Part shown: positions 7,384 through 15,888 of the stretch, piece after piece
How positions within the stretch are numbered: the stretch's first letter is position 1
Layout of the letters: each line of letters opens with the position of its first letter
NCBI GenBank assembly: GCA_964568675.1
Contig: CAZMQV010000065.1
Span: 1-15,928 of the forward strand
Source of the DNA: UPXZ01 sp964568675
GTDB lineage: Bacteria > Bacteroidota > Bacteroidia > Bacteroidales > Paludibacteraceae
DNA length: 15,928 nucleotides
Direction: 5' to 3'
The notes under the pieces: generated by a model
Told to the model about the DNA's origin: nothing
The model's database searches: none
Seen by the model: only the letters and a program-made list of their open reading frames with translations
Translations under genes and position numbers: made by a program

Positions 7384-9138
7384 TTATTTCACTACGACTT
7401 TCTGAGTAAAATCTTTTATTTTTATAAGATATACACCTTTTTGTAAAGTGGAATTTAAGTTAAGTTTTTGGCCAGCAACCGAATAAAGTTCAAAGTTGTC
7501 AGCTCCTTCTACTGTAATAAATCCGCCGATAATTTGTATGTTATAATTTTTCGATAAAGAATTTCCAACACCGGTTGTTATTGAATATACATTAGTTAAA
7601 ATATCGCTTGGGAAGTAAGTTTGTGTTCCTTCAACATAAGCCTGAAGAGTAAATCCACTTGCAGGAGCAACGAAAGAGTTTCCACTTGTCATGTTTTGAC
7701 GGGTTGCGCTTGTTTTTGGATCAGTTCCATCAAGTGTATAATATATTATATCGCTAGCATTTGTGGCAGTCAATGAGATGTTTGTACCTTCGTCAACAGG
7801 TCCGGCAGGAACGCTTGCTGTGGGTTCAGTTGCTTTAGTATTACGTTGTCCTACTTTTTTAATCAAAAAACTACTTCCGGCGTCATTTATTATAAAGCCT
7901 TCCGTATTCTTTGTCCCTTGATTGTAACCCCAGTTATTAACCTCGGCATTATTGGTTGTACTTAAATTCAATTGTCCGTTATTAAGCGTCGGAGAATAGA
8001 TAATCATTAAAGGAAAAATAGAAGCTTTATCCAATTTCCAGGCTCCGGCAGTCGGTGTGGTTGTCGTGGAGCTTATTTTACCTGAACCTGCTGTCGCATT
8101 GGTGTTTGTTACATAATTTCCTGAAAAAGGATTTACGAGAGCGTATGTGCCATCACCAAGGAGAATAAACGACCAAACTTGGGTATTCGGGAAACTTTCA
8201 GGCAGTGGACTATTGAATTGTGATTTCAAATTACTACCTGCAGGTAGAATGTCTATCAAAGAAGCATTATTCCGATTGGGGGTGTAAATAGCATAAAGTG
8301 TTTCGTCGCTACCCAATGTGGCAGATACAGGAAGATTAACCGAGGTTGCGTAAAAAGTACTAACAGCGGTATTTAACGCAGCAATAGCATTCAATAGCTC
8401 TGTAGTACTAGCCGATGAATTGTTGTACACATCTTGCGCGGCTGTGATGGCTGTTTGCAAATCATTTCCCGCACTAACTGAATACTGACCTATTGCATCA
8501 CCAACAGAAGTGTTTATTATTTTTTGCGCATCATTAATTAATGCTTGTAAATAGTTTTTCTCACTGCCTGAAGCCAATCTGAAGAGCCAAGCAGTATTGG
8601 TGTTGATTTGAGCAGAACCCCATCTGTCGCAAGTTAAACTATTCCATGCAATCATATAACTGTTATTAACTACGGTTGAGTTATCTGCCTCAGTTACTGA
8701 TGTACGAATGGCATATTGGTCGCTTCCCAAACTCGTAAATCGTACCGAATCATTAACCCAATATGCGCCAGCTTCACGGCTTCCACGTAAGTAGAATCCG
8801 GTTGATTTGTTTTTAAAATAGCTCTTTCCATTCGCATTCAACTCAACAGACCATAGCTCTTCTTCGCCCCCAGTTGATATTCGGTACATTACTCTTGTTT
8901 TGGTAGTGGCCTGTGAATATGCAACATATTTATTGTCTTTCAATGGTAAAATTGATGTTAGAGTTGCATTGGGAGACCCCAATGAAGTTACAGCTGCCGA
9001 TTCCAGATAGTAATAAATTGGGTTAGTGTCAGCCGAAGCTAAAGGCTTCACGGCGGTTCCAAGCGTTTGGGCACTAACTTGCAAACTTACCAAAAGTGCA
9101 AGTATTGCAAAAACAGAGAAAGTAATTCTTTTTTTCAT
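7384..9138 (-). CDS. Secreted cell-surface protein with FIVAR-like segment, chitobiase C-terminal-like domain and T9SS sorting tail
   Basis: The 584-residue protein starts with a clear signal peptide (1-23: KKR, a hydrophobic core, VSA before Gln24). Residues about 40-190 and 275-430 look like two related beta-rich, lectin-like modules. Each ends in a similar segment (WLFRLASGSEKN and FLIKKVGQRN). Between them, 195-265 is a helical FIVAR-type segment. About 437-520 resembles a chitobiase/beta-hexosaminidase C-terminal domain (DIIYYTLDGTDP). The last 55-60 residues (GNSLSKNYNI to KVVVK, with LYSVAGQKL and GVYLIKI) match the type A T9SS C-terminal sorting signal, so export to the surface or medium is likely. 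I see no catalytic domain, so the role is probably adhesion or carbohydrate binding. There is no SD sequence and no clear promoter in the 108 bases upstream. It may be read from the VOC gene or alone. Confidence 0.85.
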   Translation of the reverse strand: MKKRITFSVFAILALLVSLQVSAQTLGTAVKPLASADTNPIYYYLESAAVTSLGSPNATLTSILPLKDNKYVAYSQATTKTRVMYRISTGGEEELWSVELNANGKSYFKNKSTGFYLRGSREAGAYWVNDSVRFTSLGSDQYAIRTSVTEADNSTVVNNSYMIAWNSLTCDRWGSAQINTNTAWLFRLASGSEKNYLQALINDAQKIINTSVGDAIGQYSVSAGNDLQTAITAAQDVYNNSSASTTELLNAIAALNTAVSTFYATSVNLPVSATLGSDETLYAIYTPNRNNASLIDILPAGSNLKSQFNSPLPESFPNTQVWSFILLGDGTYALVNPFSGNYVTNTNATAGSGKISSTTTTPTAGAWKLDKASIFPLMIIYSPTLNNGQLNLSTTNNAEVNNWGYNQGTKNTEGFIINDAGSSFLIKKVGQRNTKATEPTASVPAGPVDEGTNISLTATNASDIIYYTLDGTDPKTSATRQNMTSGNSFVAPASGFTLQAYVEGTQTYFPSDILTNVYSITTGVGNSLSKNYNIQIIGGFITVEGADNFELYSVAGQKLNLNSTLQKGVYLIKIKDFTQKVVVK

Positions 9139-9246
9139 GTTCGCTTGAGTTTTTAAATAGAATGAGAAATTTGTTGTATTGATGTAAAATATTGTAAGTT
9201 GTCAATTATTTCTTATCGAATGTTAGTTTGAAAAATAAAATTAGTT

Positions 9247-9678
9247 TCATTGTTTCATTACATTAAACATCCAGCGAATGCCGAAGCGGTCGAGGCAACA
9301 ACCCCAATACCCCCAGAATTCATCATGAGGTGGCACCAAGTCAGTTCCAGCTTCTGAGAGCACTTGGTAAAGAATATCTGCTTCATCTTTTGAGTCTGTT
9401 TCCAAGCTAATAGTCGTGTTGTTGCCGACAATCAATTTGTGTCCCATACTTTCAAGCATGTCCGAGCCCATTATACTTATACCCCCTAATATCGGAAGTG
9501 ATACATGCATCACCATTTTCAACTCAGCCTCCGAAAGTTGCGGCATGTCTTCGGGAATTGGCATGTCGCCAATACGCGCTATTGGGTGATCGAATTCGGT
9601 ATTGAAAACCGATTTGTAAAAAATGAATGCTTCTTCTGCGTTTCCCTGAAAATTGAGATAAATACCAGTTTTTGCCAT
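9247..9678 (-). CDS. VOC-superfamily PhnB/YjdN-like protein
   Basis: This 143-residue cytoplasmic protein has the paired beta-alpha-beta-beta-beta layout of vicinal-oxygen-chelate proteins and the hallmarks of the PhnB/YjdN-like group, often labelled with a 3-demethylubiquinone-methyltransferase domain. These are an N-terminal IYLNFQGNAEEAFIFYKSVF, a central MVMHVSLPILGGISIMGSD, and a C-terminal FWGYWGCCLDRFGIRWMFN. The group's substrates are mostly unknown, so I assign no reaction. A perfect -7 element (TATATTTG on the minus strand, 9736-9743) lies about 57 bases before the start. The secreted-protein gene is 108 bases downstream on the same strand, with no obvious terminator between them. 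Confidence 0.88.
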   Translation of the reverse strand: MAKTGIYLNFQGNAEEAFIFYKSVFNTEFDHPIARIGDMPIPEDMPQLSEAELKMVMHVSLPILGGISIMGSDMLESMGHKLIVGNNTTISLETDSKDEADILYQVLSEAGTDLVPPHDEFWGYWGCCLDRFGIRWMFNVMKQ

Positions 9679-9735
9679 ATTATTATTTTCTTTATCGAGT
9701 TAATGAAATTAATTTAATATATACAGTGAATAAAA

Positions 9736-9743
9736 CAAATATA
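9736..9743 (-). promoter_or_regulatory. -7 promoter element for the VOC gene
   Basis: TATATTTG on the minus strand matches TAnnTTTG exactly. No TTTG is found 19-21 bases upstream, so only half of the promoter is canonical. Transcription would start near 9728, giving a leader of about 50 bases. Confidence 0.45.
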
Positions 9744-9906
9744 ATGCCATAATTGTTTGAGATATTTCATGAATTTTTACATGCCAGGTGAAAAAGCAAG
9801 TAAATTTTATCGTAAATTCCCGTTTCTAACCTTTGAGAATTACACTCTCACTTTACTTGATAGTTCAGAAAAAAAACTAAAAAACAATTAACCATCTTTT
9901 TCTTAC

Positions 9907-9937
9907 TTTGCCAACTAAAATAATTGTAGTAACTTTG
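9907..9937 (+). promoter_or_regulatory. Consensus promoter upstream of the carB leader
   Basis: TTTG (9907-9910), exactly 19 bases, then TAACTTTG (9930-9937) is a full match to the Bacteroidota consensus. The start of transcription should be close to 9944. It faces carB, which starts about 220 bases further on, beyond a terminator. Confidence 0.7.
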
Positions 9938-9943
9938 CATGAA

Positions 9944-10163
9944 GTTTGAATTAATAAAAAAACAATATTCAATTTGATGTTTTATAAGTCGTTTCATCAT
10001 ATTTGCTCTGGTGGGATTTGTTTTAATGGAGATGTATCCCATAACAAACAAATTCAAAAAGACATTTCAATAATATTTAGTCGGAAATATTAAGGCTTTA
10101 AGTCTTATTTTCCGATTTTTTTTTGAATAATAATTAACAATACATTTATACTTACAAATTACA
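9944..10163 (+). ncRNA. carB leader transcript or small RNA ending in a terminator
   Basis: Transcription from the consensus promoter would make an RNA of about 180 bases ending at the T-tract near 10124. The RNA has a possible 6-bp hairpin (TGGGAT 10012-10017 with ATCCCA 10036-10041). An 8-bp A/T stem (10071-10078 with 10085-10092) overlaps the left arm of the terminator, so the two cannot form together. This layout fits either a transcription attenuator controlling carB or a separate small RNA. I see no known riboswitch class and no convincing leader peptide. Confidence 0.45.
10081..10124 (+). terminator. Rho-independent terminator 39 bases before carB
   Basis: TCGGAAA (10081-10087) pairs with TTTCCGA (10109-10115). 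A small internal loop follows, then TAAG/CTTA (10091-10094 with 10104-10107) and a nine-base loop. Nine T residues (10116-10124) follow directly. No promoter consensus is seen in the 39 bases between it and the carB start. Confidence 0.8.
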
Positions 10164-13100
10164 ATGGACAAATCAATCAAAAAAGTTATTTTGTTAGGTT
10201 CCGGCGCGTTGAAAATTGGTCAAGCCGGCGAGTTTGATTATTCGGGAGCTCAAGCCCTCAAAGCAATGAAAGAAGAAGGTATCGAAACGGTGCTTATCAA
10301 TCCTAACATCGCTACTATTCAAACTTCGGAGGGAATAGCCGATAAGGTTTATTTCTTGCCTATCACGCCCTATTTTGTTGAGAAAGTAATTGAAAAAGAG
10401 CAACCGGATGGTATTTTACTTGCCTTTGGAGGTCAGACCGCGCTCAACTGTGGTACGGAAATGTACCTTAGCGGAACATTGCAACAACGCAATGTACGTG
10501 TGCTTGGCACTTCGGTCGAAGCCATCATGATTACAGAAGACCGTGATTTGTTTGTAAAAAAATTAGATGAAATAGAGGCTAAAACTCCGGTTTCGCAGGC
10601 AGTTAACAGCCTTGAAGAGGCCTTGAAAGCAGCTTACAAAATTGGTTTCCCGGTGATGGTTCGTTCGGCTTACGCGCTTGGGGGTTTAGGCTCCGGTATT
10701 TGTAAAGATGAAGCCGAATTTGTGGAACTGTGTAATAGCGCGCTTTCATTCTCAAGTCAGATATTGGTCGAAGAGAGTTTGAAAGGATGGAAAGAGATAG
10801 AGTTTGAAGTTATTCGCGATAAAAACGACCATTGTTTCACGGTGGTTCCGATGGAAAACTTCGACCCACTTGGCATTCACACCGGCGAAAGTATCGTAGT
10901 GGCTCCTATCATCACTCTCAGTCGCGAACAAATTGATTTGCTTGAAGATGTGGCGCGCAGGGTAGTGCGTCATATTGGCATAGTGGGCGAATGTAATATC
11001 CAATATGCCTTTAATGTGGAAACCAACGACTACCGCATCATTGAAATTAACGCGCGTTTGAGCCGCTCGTCAGCGTTGGCGTCAAAAGCATCGGGCTATC
11101 CGCTTGCTTTTGTAGCAACAAAACTTGCGCTTGGCTATTCGCTCGACCAAATCGGCGAAATGGGTACGCCCAATTCAGCTTACTTGGCGCCAAAAGTCGA
11201 TTATATGATTGTGAAAATACCACGATGGGACTTGACTAAGTTTGCCGGGGTAAGCCGATTGATTGGATCATCGATGAAGTCGGTAGGCGAAATCATGAGT
11301 ATTGGCCAATCGTTCGAAGAGATTATACAGAAAGGCTTGCGTATGATAGGGCAGGGTATGCACGGATTTGTAGGCAATCGTGAACTAACATTCGATAATG
11401 TGGAAGACGCGTTGTCCAATCCTACCGATTTGCGCATTTTTGCCATTGCCGACGCGTTTGAAAAAGGTTACTCCGTAAGCCAAATTGAAGAATTGACCAA
11501 AATAGATAAATGGTTCCTCGAAAAATTAGAGAATATCTATAAATATACCTTGGTGATTGGAGCTTACAACAGTATCGCCGAATTACCAAAAGATGTGCTT
11601 GCAGAGGCTAAGCGACTTGGATTTAGCGACTTTCAGATAGCACGCTATGTTGAAAATCCTGACGGAAATATGGAGAACGGCTTATTGCAGGTGCGCGAAC
11701 TTCGAAAATCGCTTGATGTTACTCCAAAAGTTCGCCGCATCAATACCATTGCATCCGATAATCCTGAAAAAGCAAATTACCTCTATTTTACTTATGGCGA
11801 AGGCGCTCCATTTACGCCTCAACATGTTGAAGGTGAAAATGTGGTTGTGCTTGGATCGGGAGCCTATCGCATTGGTTCATCAGTAGAGTTTGACTGGTGT
11901 TCGGTGAACGCGGTAGAAACAGCCCGAAAACTTGGCTATCAGTCGGTGATGATTAACTACAACCCCGAAACCGTTTCGACCGACTACGACATGTGCGACC
12001 GTCTTTACTTTGACGAACTATCGTTTGAACGTGTGATGGATGTAATAGATATCGAAACACCTAAAGGTGTGATCGTGTCGGTGGGTGGTCAAATTCCCAA
12101 CAACTTGGCTATTAAATTGCATCGTCAGCAAGTACCAATCCTCGGTACTTCGGCGCTATCGATTGACCGTGCCGAAAACCGTCATAAATTCTCGGCTATG
12201 CTCGACCAACTTGGCATTGACCAGCCACGATGGAAAGAACTGACTAGTTTCGAAGAGATTGACTCATTTGTAGAGGAGGTAGGTTTCCCTGTGCTTATTC
12301 GTCCTTCGTATGTGCTCTCAGGCGCCGCGATGAACGTATGTTATGACAAGGAGCAAATGCATGAATTTCTGCAAATGGCAGCCAAAGTATCAAAAGAGTT
12401 TCCGGTGGTGGTGTCGCAGTTTCTGCAAAATGCCAAAGAGATAGAATTTGACGCGGTAGCTAAAAACGGCGAAGTGGTGGAATATGCCATTTCGGAACAT
12501 GTGGAATTTGCGGGTGTTCACTCGGGTGATGCCACGCTGGTTTTCCCTGCACAGAAAATATATTTCGAAACCATGCGCCGTGTGAAAAAAATATCCAAAC
12601 AGATAGCGAAGGAGTTGAACATCACCGGACCATTCAATATCCAGTATCTGGCCAAAAACAATGAAATCAAAGTTATCGAATGTAATCTGCGTGCTTCACG
12701 CTCATTCCCTTTCGTATCGAAAGTGCTGAAACGCAACTTTATCGAAACGGCTACCCGCGTGATGCTCGATGTGCCTTACAGCAAACCGGATAAAACAATT
12801 TTTGACCTTGAACATATCGGAGTGAAAGCTTCGCAATTCTCATTCTCCCGTTTACACAATTTCGATCCGGTGCTTGGCGTGGACATGTCATCGACCGGCG
12901 AAGTGGGATGTATCGGCGACGGATTTTCTGAAGCAATGCTCAAGTCAATGCTTTCGGTTGGTTACAATGTACCTAAAAAAGGTATTCTTATTTCATCGGG
13001 CGAAGCAAAATCGAAAGTAGATTTGCTGGATGCTTGTAAGCAACTTCACGAAAAAGGGTTTAAGCTTTATGCGAGTCACGGAACTCAGAAGTTTTTAGAA

Positions 13101-13376
13101 GAGAATGGAGTGGAGGCTACAGACGTAAACTGGCCTGATGAGGGTGGCGAAAACAACATAAAACAGTTGATGGCCGATAAAAAACTGGATCTGATTATCA
13201 ACATCCCCAAAAACATTACAAAGCGCGAATTGACCAACGGTTATGTGATTCGTCGTGGAGCGGTGGATTATAACATCCCGCTAATCACCAACGCACGCCT
13301 TGCTTCAGCCTTTATCACCTCATTTTGCGAACTATCTCTCGACGATGTGAAAATCAAAAGCTGGAACGAATACTAA
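10164..13376 (+). CDS. carB: Carbamoyl-phosphate synthase, large (synthetase) subunit
   Basis: CarB makes carbamoyl phosphate from ammonia (released from glutamine by CarA), bicarbonate and two ATP, for pyrimidines and arginine. The 1070 residues match the usual length (E. coli 1073). An N-terminal ATP-grasp half (about 1-400; GSGALKIGQAGEFDYSG, FGGQTALNCG, EINARLSRSSALASKA) is followed by an oligomerisation domain (about 400-555). The second ATP-grasp half is about 558-935 (GSGAYRIGSSVEFDW, VGGQIPNNLA, ECNLRASRSFPFVSK). An MGS-like allosteric domain occupies about 938-1070. In that domain the sequence around VNWPDEGG and INIPKNITK differs from E. coli and resembles animal CPS1. No carA is in the window, so the partner is encoded elsewhere. 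The start ATG has an A-rich leader without an SD sequence and follows a promoter-terminator leader. A strong terminator follows the stop. Confidence 0.97.
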   Translation: MDKSIKKVILLGSGALKIGQAGEFDYSGAQALKAMKEEGIETVLINPNIATIQTSEGIADKVYFLPITPYFVEKVIEKEQPDGILLAFGGQTALNCGTEMYLSGTLQQRNVRVLGTSVEAIMITEDRDLFVKKLDEIEAKTPVSQAVNSLEEALKAAYKIGFPVMVRSAYALGGLGSGICKDEAEFVELCNSALSFSSQILVEESLKGWKEIEFEVIRDKNDHCFTVVPMENFDPLGIHTGESIVVAPIITLSREQIDLLEDVARRVVRHIGIVGECNIQYAFNVETNDYRIIEINARLSRSSALASKASGYPLAFVATKLALGYSLDQIGEMGTPNSAYLAPKVDYMIVKIPRWDLTKFAGVSRLIGSSMKSVGEIMSIGQSFEEIIQKGLRMIGQGMHGFVGNRELTFDNVEDALSNPTDLRIFAIADAFEKGYSVSQIEELTKIDKWFLEKLENIYKYTLVIGAYNSIAELPKDVLAEAKRLGFSDFQIARYVENPDGNMENGLLQVRELRKSLDVTPKVRRINTIASDNPEKANYLYFTYGEGAPFTPQHVEGENVVVLGSGAYRIGSSVEFDWCSVNAVETARKLGYQSVMINYNPETVSTDYDMCDRLYFDELSFERVMDVIDIETPKGVIVSVGGQIPNNLAIKLHRQQVPILGTSALSIDRAENRHKFSAMLDQLGIDQPRWKELTSFEEIDSFVEEVGFPVLIRPSYVLSGAAMNVCYDKEQMHEFLQMAAKVSKEFPVVVSQFLQNAKEIEFDAVAKNGEVVEYAISEHVEFAGVHSGDATLVFPAQKIYFETMRRVKKISKQIAKELNITGPFNIQYLAKNNEIKVIECNLRASRSFPFVSKVLKRNFIETATRVMLDVPYSKPDKTIFDLEHIGVKASQFSFSRLHNFDPVLGVDMSSTGEVGCIGDGFSEAMLKSMLSVGYNVPKKGILISSGEAKSKVDLLDACKQLHEKGFKLYASHGTQKFLEENGVEATDVNWPDEGGENNIKQLMADKKLDLIINIPKNITKRELTNGYVIRRGAVDYNIPLITNARLASAFITSFCELSLDDVKIKSWNEY

Positions 13377-13394
13377 CCAAAAGTAGATAAAACG

Positions 13395-13436
13395 ATTAAA
13401 AAGCCTCCTGGAAACCTATTCCGGAGGCTTTTTAAT
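13395..13436. terminator. Rho-independent terminator after carB
   Basis: A 14-bp perfect stem (13395-13408 with 13423-13436; core AAAAAGCCTCC/GGAGGCTTTTT) is extended by two G-C pairs past a bulged T. The flanking A-run and T-run would allow action in both directions, although only carB needs it here. Confidence 0.9.
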
Positions 13437-13535
13437 TATGTAGTACCGTGAAAAAGCGAGAGCATTCAAACCCTGATTTTCATTCCCGATTACATCTCTT
13501 TAATCGCTGGTAGCGCATTCTTTCATAACATTAAC

Positions 13536-13566
13536 TTTTTTCTATCTCCACAATTTTATAATTTTG
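13536..13566 (+). promoter_or_regulatory. Probable promoter for the TPR-protein gene
   Basis: TAATTTTG at 13559-13566 is a perfect -7 element. Nineteen bases upstream is TTTT (13536-13539), one base off the TTTG consensus. Transcription would begin near 13573, about 148 bases before the start codon. The rest of the 13437-13720 gap shows no gene. Confidence 0.5.
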
Positions 13567-13720
13567 TAGAATACTAATAAAGATTCCTGACCACAGCTCT
13601 GCTGTTGATTTCTTATGAATGACCTGAATGTATGGCTTGGCGAATAAAGAATAAATATTAGTGTTTGGCTGATTATTTGTAGTTGAAAATATTGAATCCA
13701 TCATAATAACTATTGACACA

Positions 13721-14929
13721 ATGTTGAAATCTTCATTAAATTATATCGCGTTAGCGTTTTCTCTCTGTAATACTCCAACATTATTCGCACAAAACGCGGC
13801 TACTTCCAAAGCCGATTCGATGGTGTTAAAACATCAGTATGCTTCGGCATTCGAAGTTTTACGCGGGAGCGACCCCAACGATCAAGACCCGGATATCGCT
13901 ATTTCGAAAGTAAATATTCTGCTAAATTATTATATCAAAACAGATTCGTTGCAGCGATTCGCATTGAAAGATTTGACCCCCAATCAACAGCTTTTTGAAA
14001 TACGTGAGCGTAAATCTACAATGCCCATGTTTACCTATAAGCCCGATTCGGTACTAAAAAAGCTTATCAATCAATATCCGAATAATTACAAACTTCGGAA
14101 ATCACTCGGAAATTTTTACTACGAAGCTCACCTGCTTTATCCCGATGGATGGTTGGAGCCTGATACGGTGATGATTGAGCAAATTAAGTCAAATAATCTG
14201 TTAGCATATCAGCACAAGGAGTTCGACAGCTGGTCGCTTTTCGGAATTGGCTATGCCTATCTGATGGAAAACGATGCCGAAGCGGCAATACCTTATCTCG
14301 AACATTCGATAATGCTCAATCCCGATTATGCGTTGAGCCATTACAATCTGGCGTATGCTTTCTCGGGTGTCGAACAGTATGATAAATGTTTGACCTCGGC
14401 ACTCAGAGCTTATGGTATGCAACGCGATCCGGAGTTTAAAGCGGAGGCGGCACACCTGGTCGCGTTGGCTTACGAAGCGTTAAAAGATGACAAGAAAGCA
14501 CTCGAATATTATCGAATTTGCGACAAACTTGTACCCAACGACTATAATACCATCCTGCCGATGACATTGGTTGAATTGCGATTGAATGACCCAATGTATC
14601 AAAAACACACCAATGATCTTTTTGCATTCGACCCCACCAACGCCGCTATTTATCAGGCTGTGATGAAGGCTTATGCTGAAAATGAAAAGGAAAAAGAGTT
14701 TATTGAGCTGATGGAAAATTTCAAACAGATATACAGACCCAATGTGATAGTGATGGCAAATGTTCATTTTCATCAGGCTATTGCCCAATATGATATCGAT
14801 GAGTGGGTAGCGTCAAAGCTTAATTTTGAAAAAGCGCGTAACCTCTTCCGCAATGTGTTCAACTCAAGCCATAGCGTATTCAAAGTGATCGACTCCTATA
14901 CCAACGCCATACGAAAAAAGAAAAAGTAA
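13721..14929 (+). CDS. Exported tetratricopeptide-repeat protein of unknown function
   Basis: The 402-residue protein begins with a signal-peptide-like segment (1-23, YIALAFSLCNTPTLFAQ, likely cut around residue 23-24), so it is expected in the periplasm. The Cys at position 16 is not in a clean lipobox. Helix pairs with TPR spacing are visible at about 168-201 (AAIPYLEHSIMLNP), 202-235 (YALSHYNLAYAFSGVEQYDKCL) and 241-274 (AHLVALAYEALKDDKKALEYYR). More degenerate helical repeats lie on both sides. The last residues are strongly basic (RKKKK). TPR arrays usually hold partner proteins, and I see no catalytic domain. It stands alone between the carB terminator and the convergent rplI operon, so context gives no clue to a partner. 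There is no SD sequence before the ATG. Confidence 0.8.
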   Translation: MLKSSLNYIALAFSLCNTPTLFAQNAATSKADSMVLKHQYASAFEVLRGSDPNDQDPDIAISKVNILLNYYIKTDSLQRFALKDLTPNQQLFEIRERKSTMPMFTYKPDSVLKKLINQYPNNYKLRKSLGNFYYEAHLLYPDGWLEPDTVMIEQIKSNNLLAYQHKEFDSWSLFGIGYAYLMENDAEAAIPYLEHSIMLNPDYALSHYNLAYAFSGVEQYDKCLTSALRAYGMQRDPEFKAEAAHLVALAYEALKDDKKALEYYRICDKLVPNDYNTILPMTLVELRLNDPMYQKHTNDLFAFDPTNAAIYQAVMKAYAENEKEKEFIELMENFKQIYRPNVIVMANVHFHQAIAQYDIDEWVASKLNFEKARNLFRNVFNSSHSVFKVIDSYTNAIRKKKK

Positions 14930-15357
14930 TTCGTAACTTCCTGTTCTCACCGCTTATACAAATTGCACTTTCATGCCTTCCTTCATAGGTGTGAATAGCT
15001 TTTTTGCTCTTCAAAAATCCAGGAATACATTGTAATTTCAGAGATGTTATTTGAGGGTGGGTAAATGAAGGTGATTTTTCTGAAGATATAAAACACAGAT
15101 TTATTGCTTGATTCTCAAAAGAATAACTTTTACGTACATATAATTGCTTATTCCACAGATTTGCACCCGGTTTGATGGCTCAACATTTACATGATAAAAT
15201 TACTGTTTTTACCATAAACTCTCTTGTCTCAATTCAAAACGGTGCGAAGTGCGCACGATTCTATCCAAAAGAGCGAGTTCGGCATTGATCTTTTTTTTCA
15301 AGAACATCGCTTAATCAATGTTTCGGAGCTTACAAACGATTGAGATATACCGAAATT
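14930..15357. other. Intergenic region between the TPR gene and the rplI terminator
   Basis: I recognise no gene here. The longest short frame I noticed is 37 codons (15175-15288, plus strand) and resembles nothing I know. There is a small GTGCG/CGCAC hairpin around 15242 and a T8 run at 15291-15298 without a convincing stem. No consensus promoter was seen on either strand. Confidence 0.5.
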
Positions 15358-15358
15358 A

Positions 15359-15398
15359 AAAAAGCCGATTTGTTTCGCAAGAAACAAATCGGCTTTTT
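15359..15398. terminator. Strong bidirectional terminator closing the rpsR-rplI operon
   Basis: An 18-bp perfect stem (15359-15376 with 15381-15398) is capped by a GCAA tetraloop of the stable GNRA type. A-runs and T-runs lie on both flanks. It sits about 30 bases after the rplI stop on the minus strand and also faces transcription from the left. Confidence 0.93.
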
Positions 15399-15427
15399 AG
15401 TTTTGATTTTGAATCGATAGAAATTTC

Positions 15428-15874
15428 TTATTCAGAAACTACTTCGAATGGAATTTCTACAGATACTTCTTTGTGAAGTTTTACTGTTGCTGTATAGCTG
15501 CCAATTTCTTTAACAGAAGCTTTGATTGAAATAAGTTTTCTGTCAATAGCAACACCGGCTTTATCAAGCGCGTCAGCCAACTGAATGTTGGTAACAGCAC
15601 CAAAAATCTTACCGTTTGAACTGGTTTTAGCGCCAATAGTAAGGCTGCCAACAGCTTCGATTTTAGCGCCCAATTCAACTGCCGCATTCTTGATTGCTTC
15701 AAGTTTGTGAGCTTGTTGACGTTGGTTTTCAGCTAATACTTTTTTTGCAGATTCGGTAGCGATAACACCTTTCTTTTGAGGGATGAGGTAGTTTCGTCCG
15801 TATCCTCTTTTTACTTCTACGATATCGCCTTTGTAACCCAAGTTGATTACATCTTCTAATAATATAATTTCCAT
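15428..15874 (-). CDS. rplI: Large-subunit ribosomal protein bL9
   Basis: The 148-residue length is normal for bL9. The N-terminal globular domain shows MEIILLEDVINLGYKGDIVEV and the family signature GYGRNYLIP near residues 25-33. A long charged connecting helix follows (about 40-75, rich in Lys, Glu and Ala), then the C-terminal RNA-binding domain (SNGKIFGAVTNIQLADAL). bL9 binds 23S rRNA domain V near the L1 stalk and helps keep reading frame. It starts 20 bases after the rpsR stop, the usual rpsF-rpsR-rplI order in this phylum. Unlike every other gene here it has a strong SD sequence. A GNRA-capped terminator follows its stop. Confidence 0.97.
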   Translation of the reverse strand: MEIILLEDVINLGYKGDIVEVKRGYGRNYLIPQKKGVIATESAKKVLAENQRQQAHKLEAIKNAAVELGAKIEAVGSLTIGAKTSSNGKIFGAVTNIQLADALDKAGVAIDRKLISIKASVKEIGSYTATVKLHKEVSVEIPFEVVSE

Positions 15875-15882
15875 AATCTTTT

Positions 15883-15888
15883 CTCCTT
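15883..15888 (-). promoter_or_regulatory. Strong Shine-Dalgarno sequence of rplI
   Basis: AAGGAG on the minus strand ends 8 bases before the rplI ATG, which is ideal spacing. None of the other eight complete genes in the window has an SD match, in line with the general loss of SD use in Bacteroidota. Confidence 0.75.

Noticed and set aside
9939..9977. 12-codon leader peptide just after the carB promoter
   Set aside because: Its ATG lies at or before the expected transcription start, and there is no run of arginine or other regulatory codons.
9848..10057. 69-codon minus-strand frame in the carB leader region
   Set aside because: It is AT-rich, resembles no family, and runs across the consensus carB promoter.
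15175..15288. 37-codon plus-strand frame between the TPR gene and rplI
   Set aside because: There is no promoter, no ribosome-binding context and no recognisable similarity.
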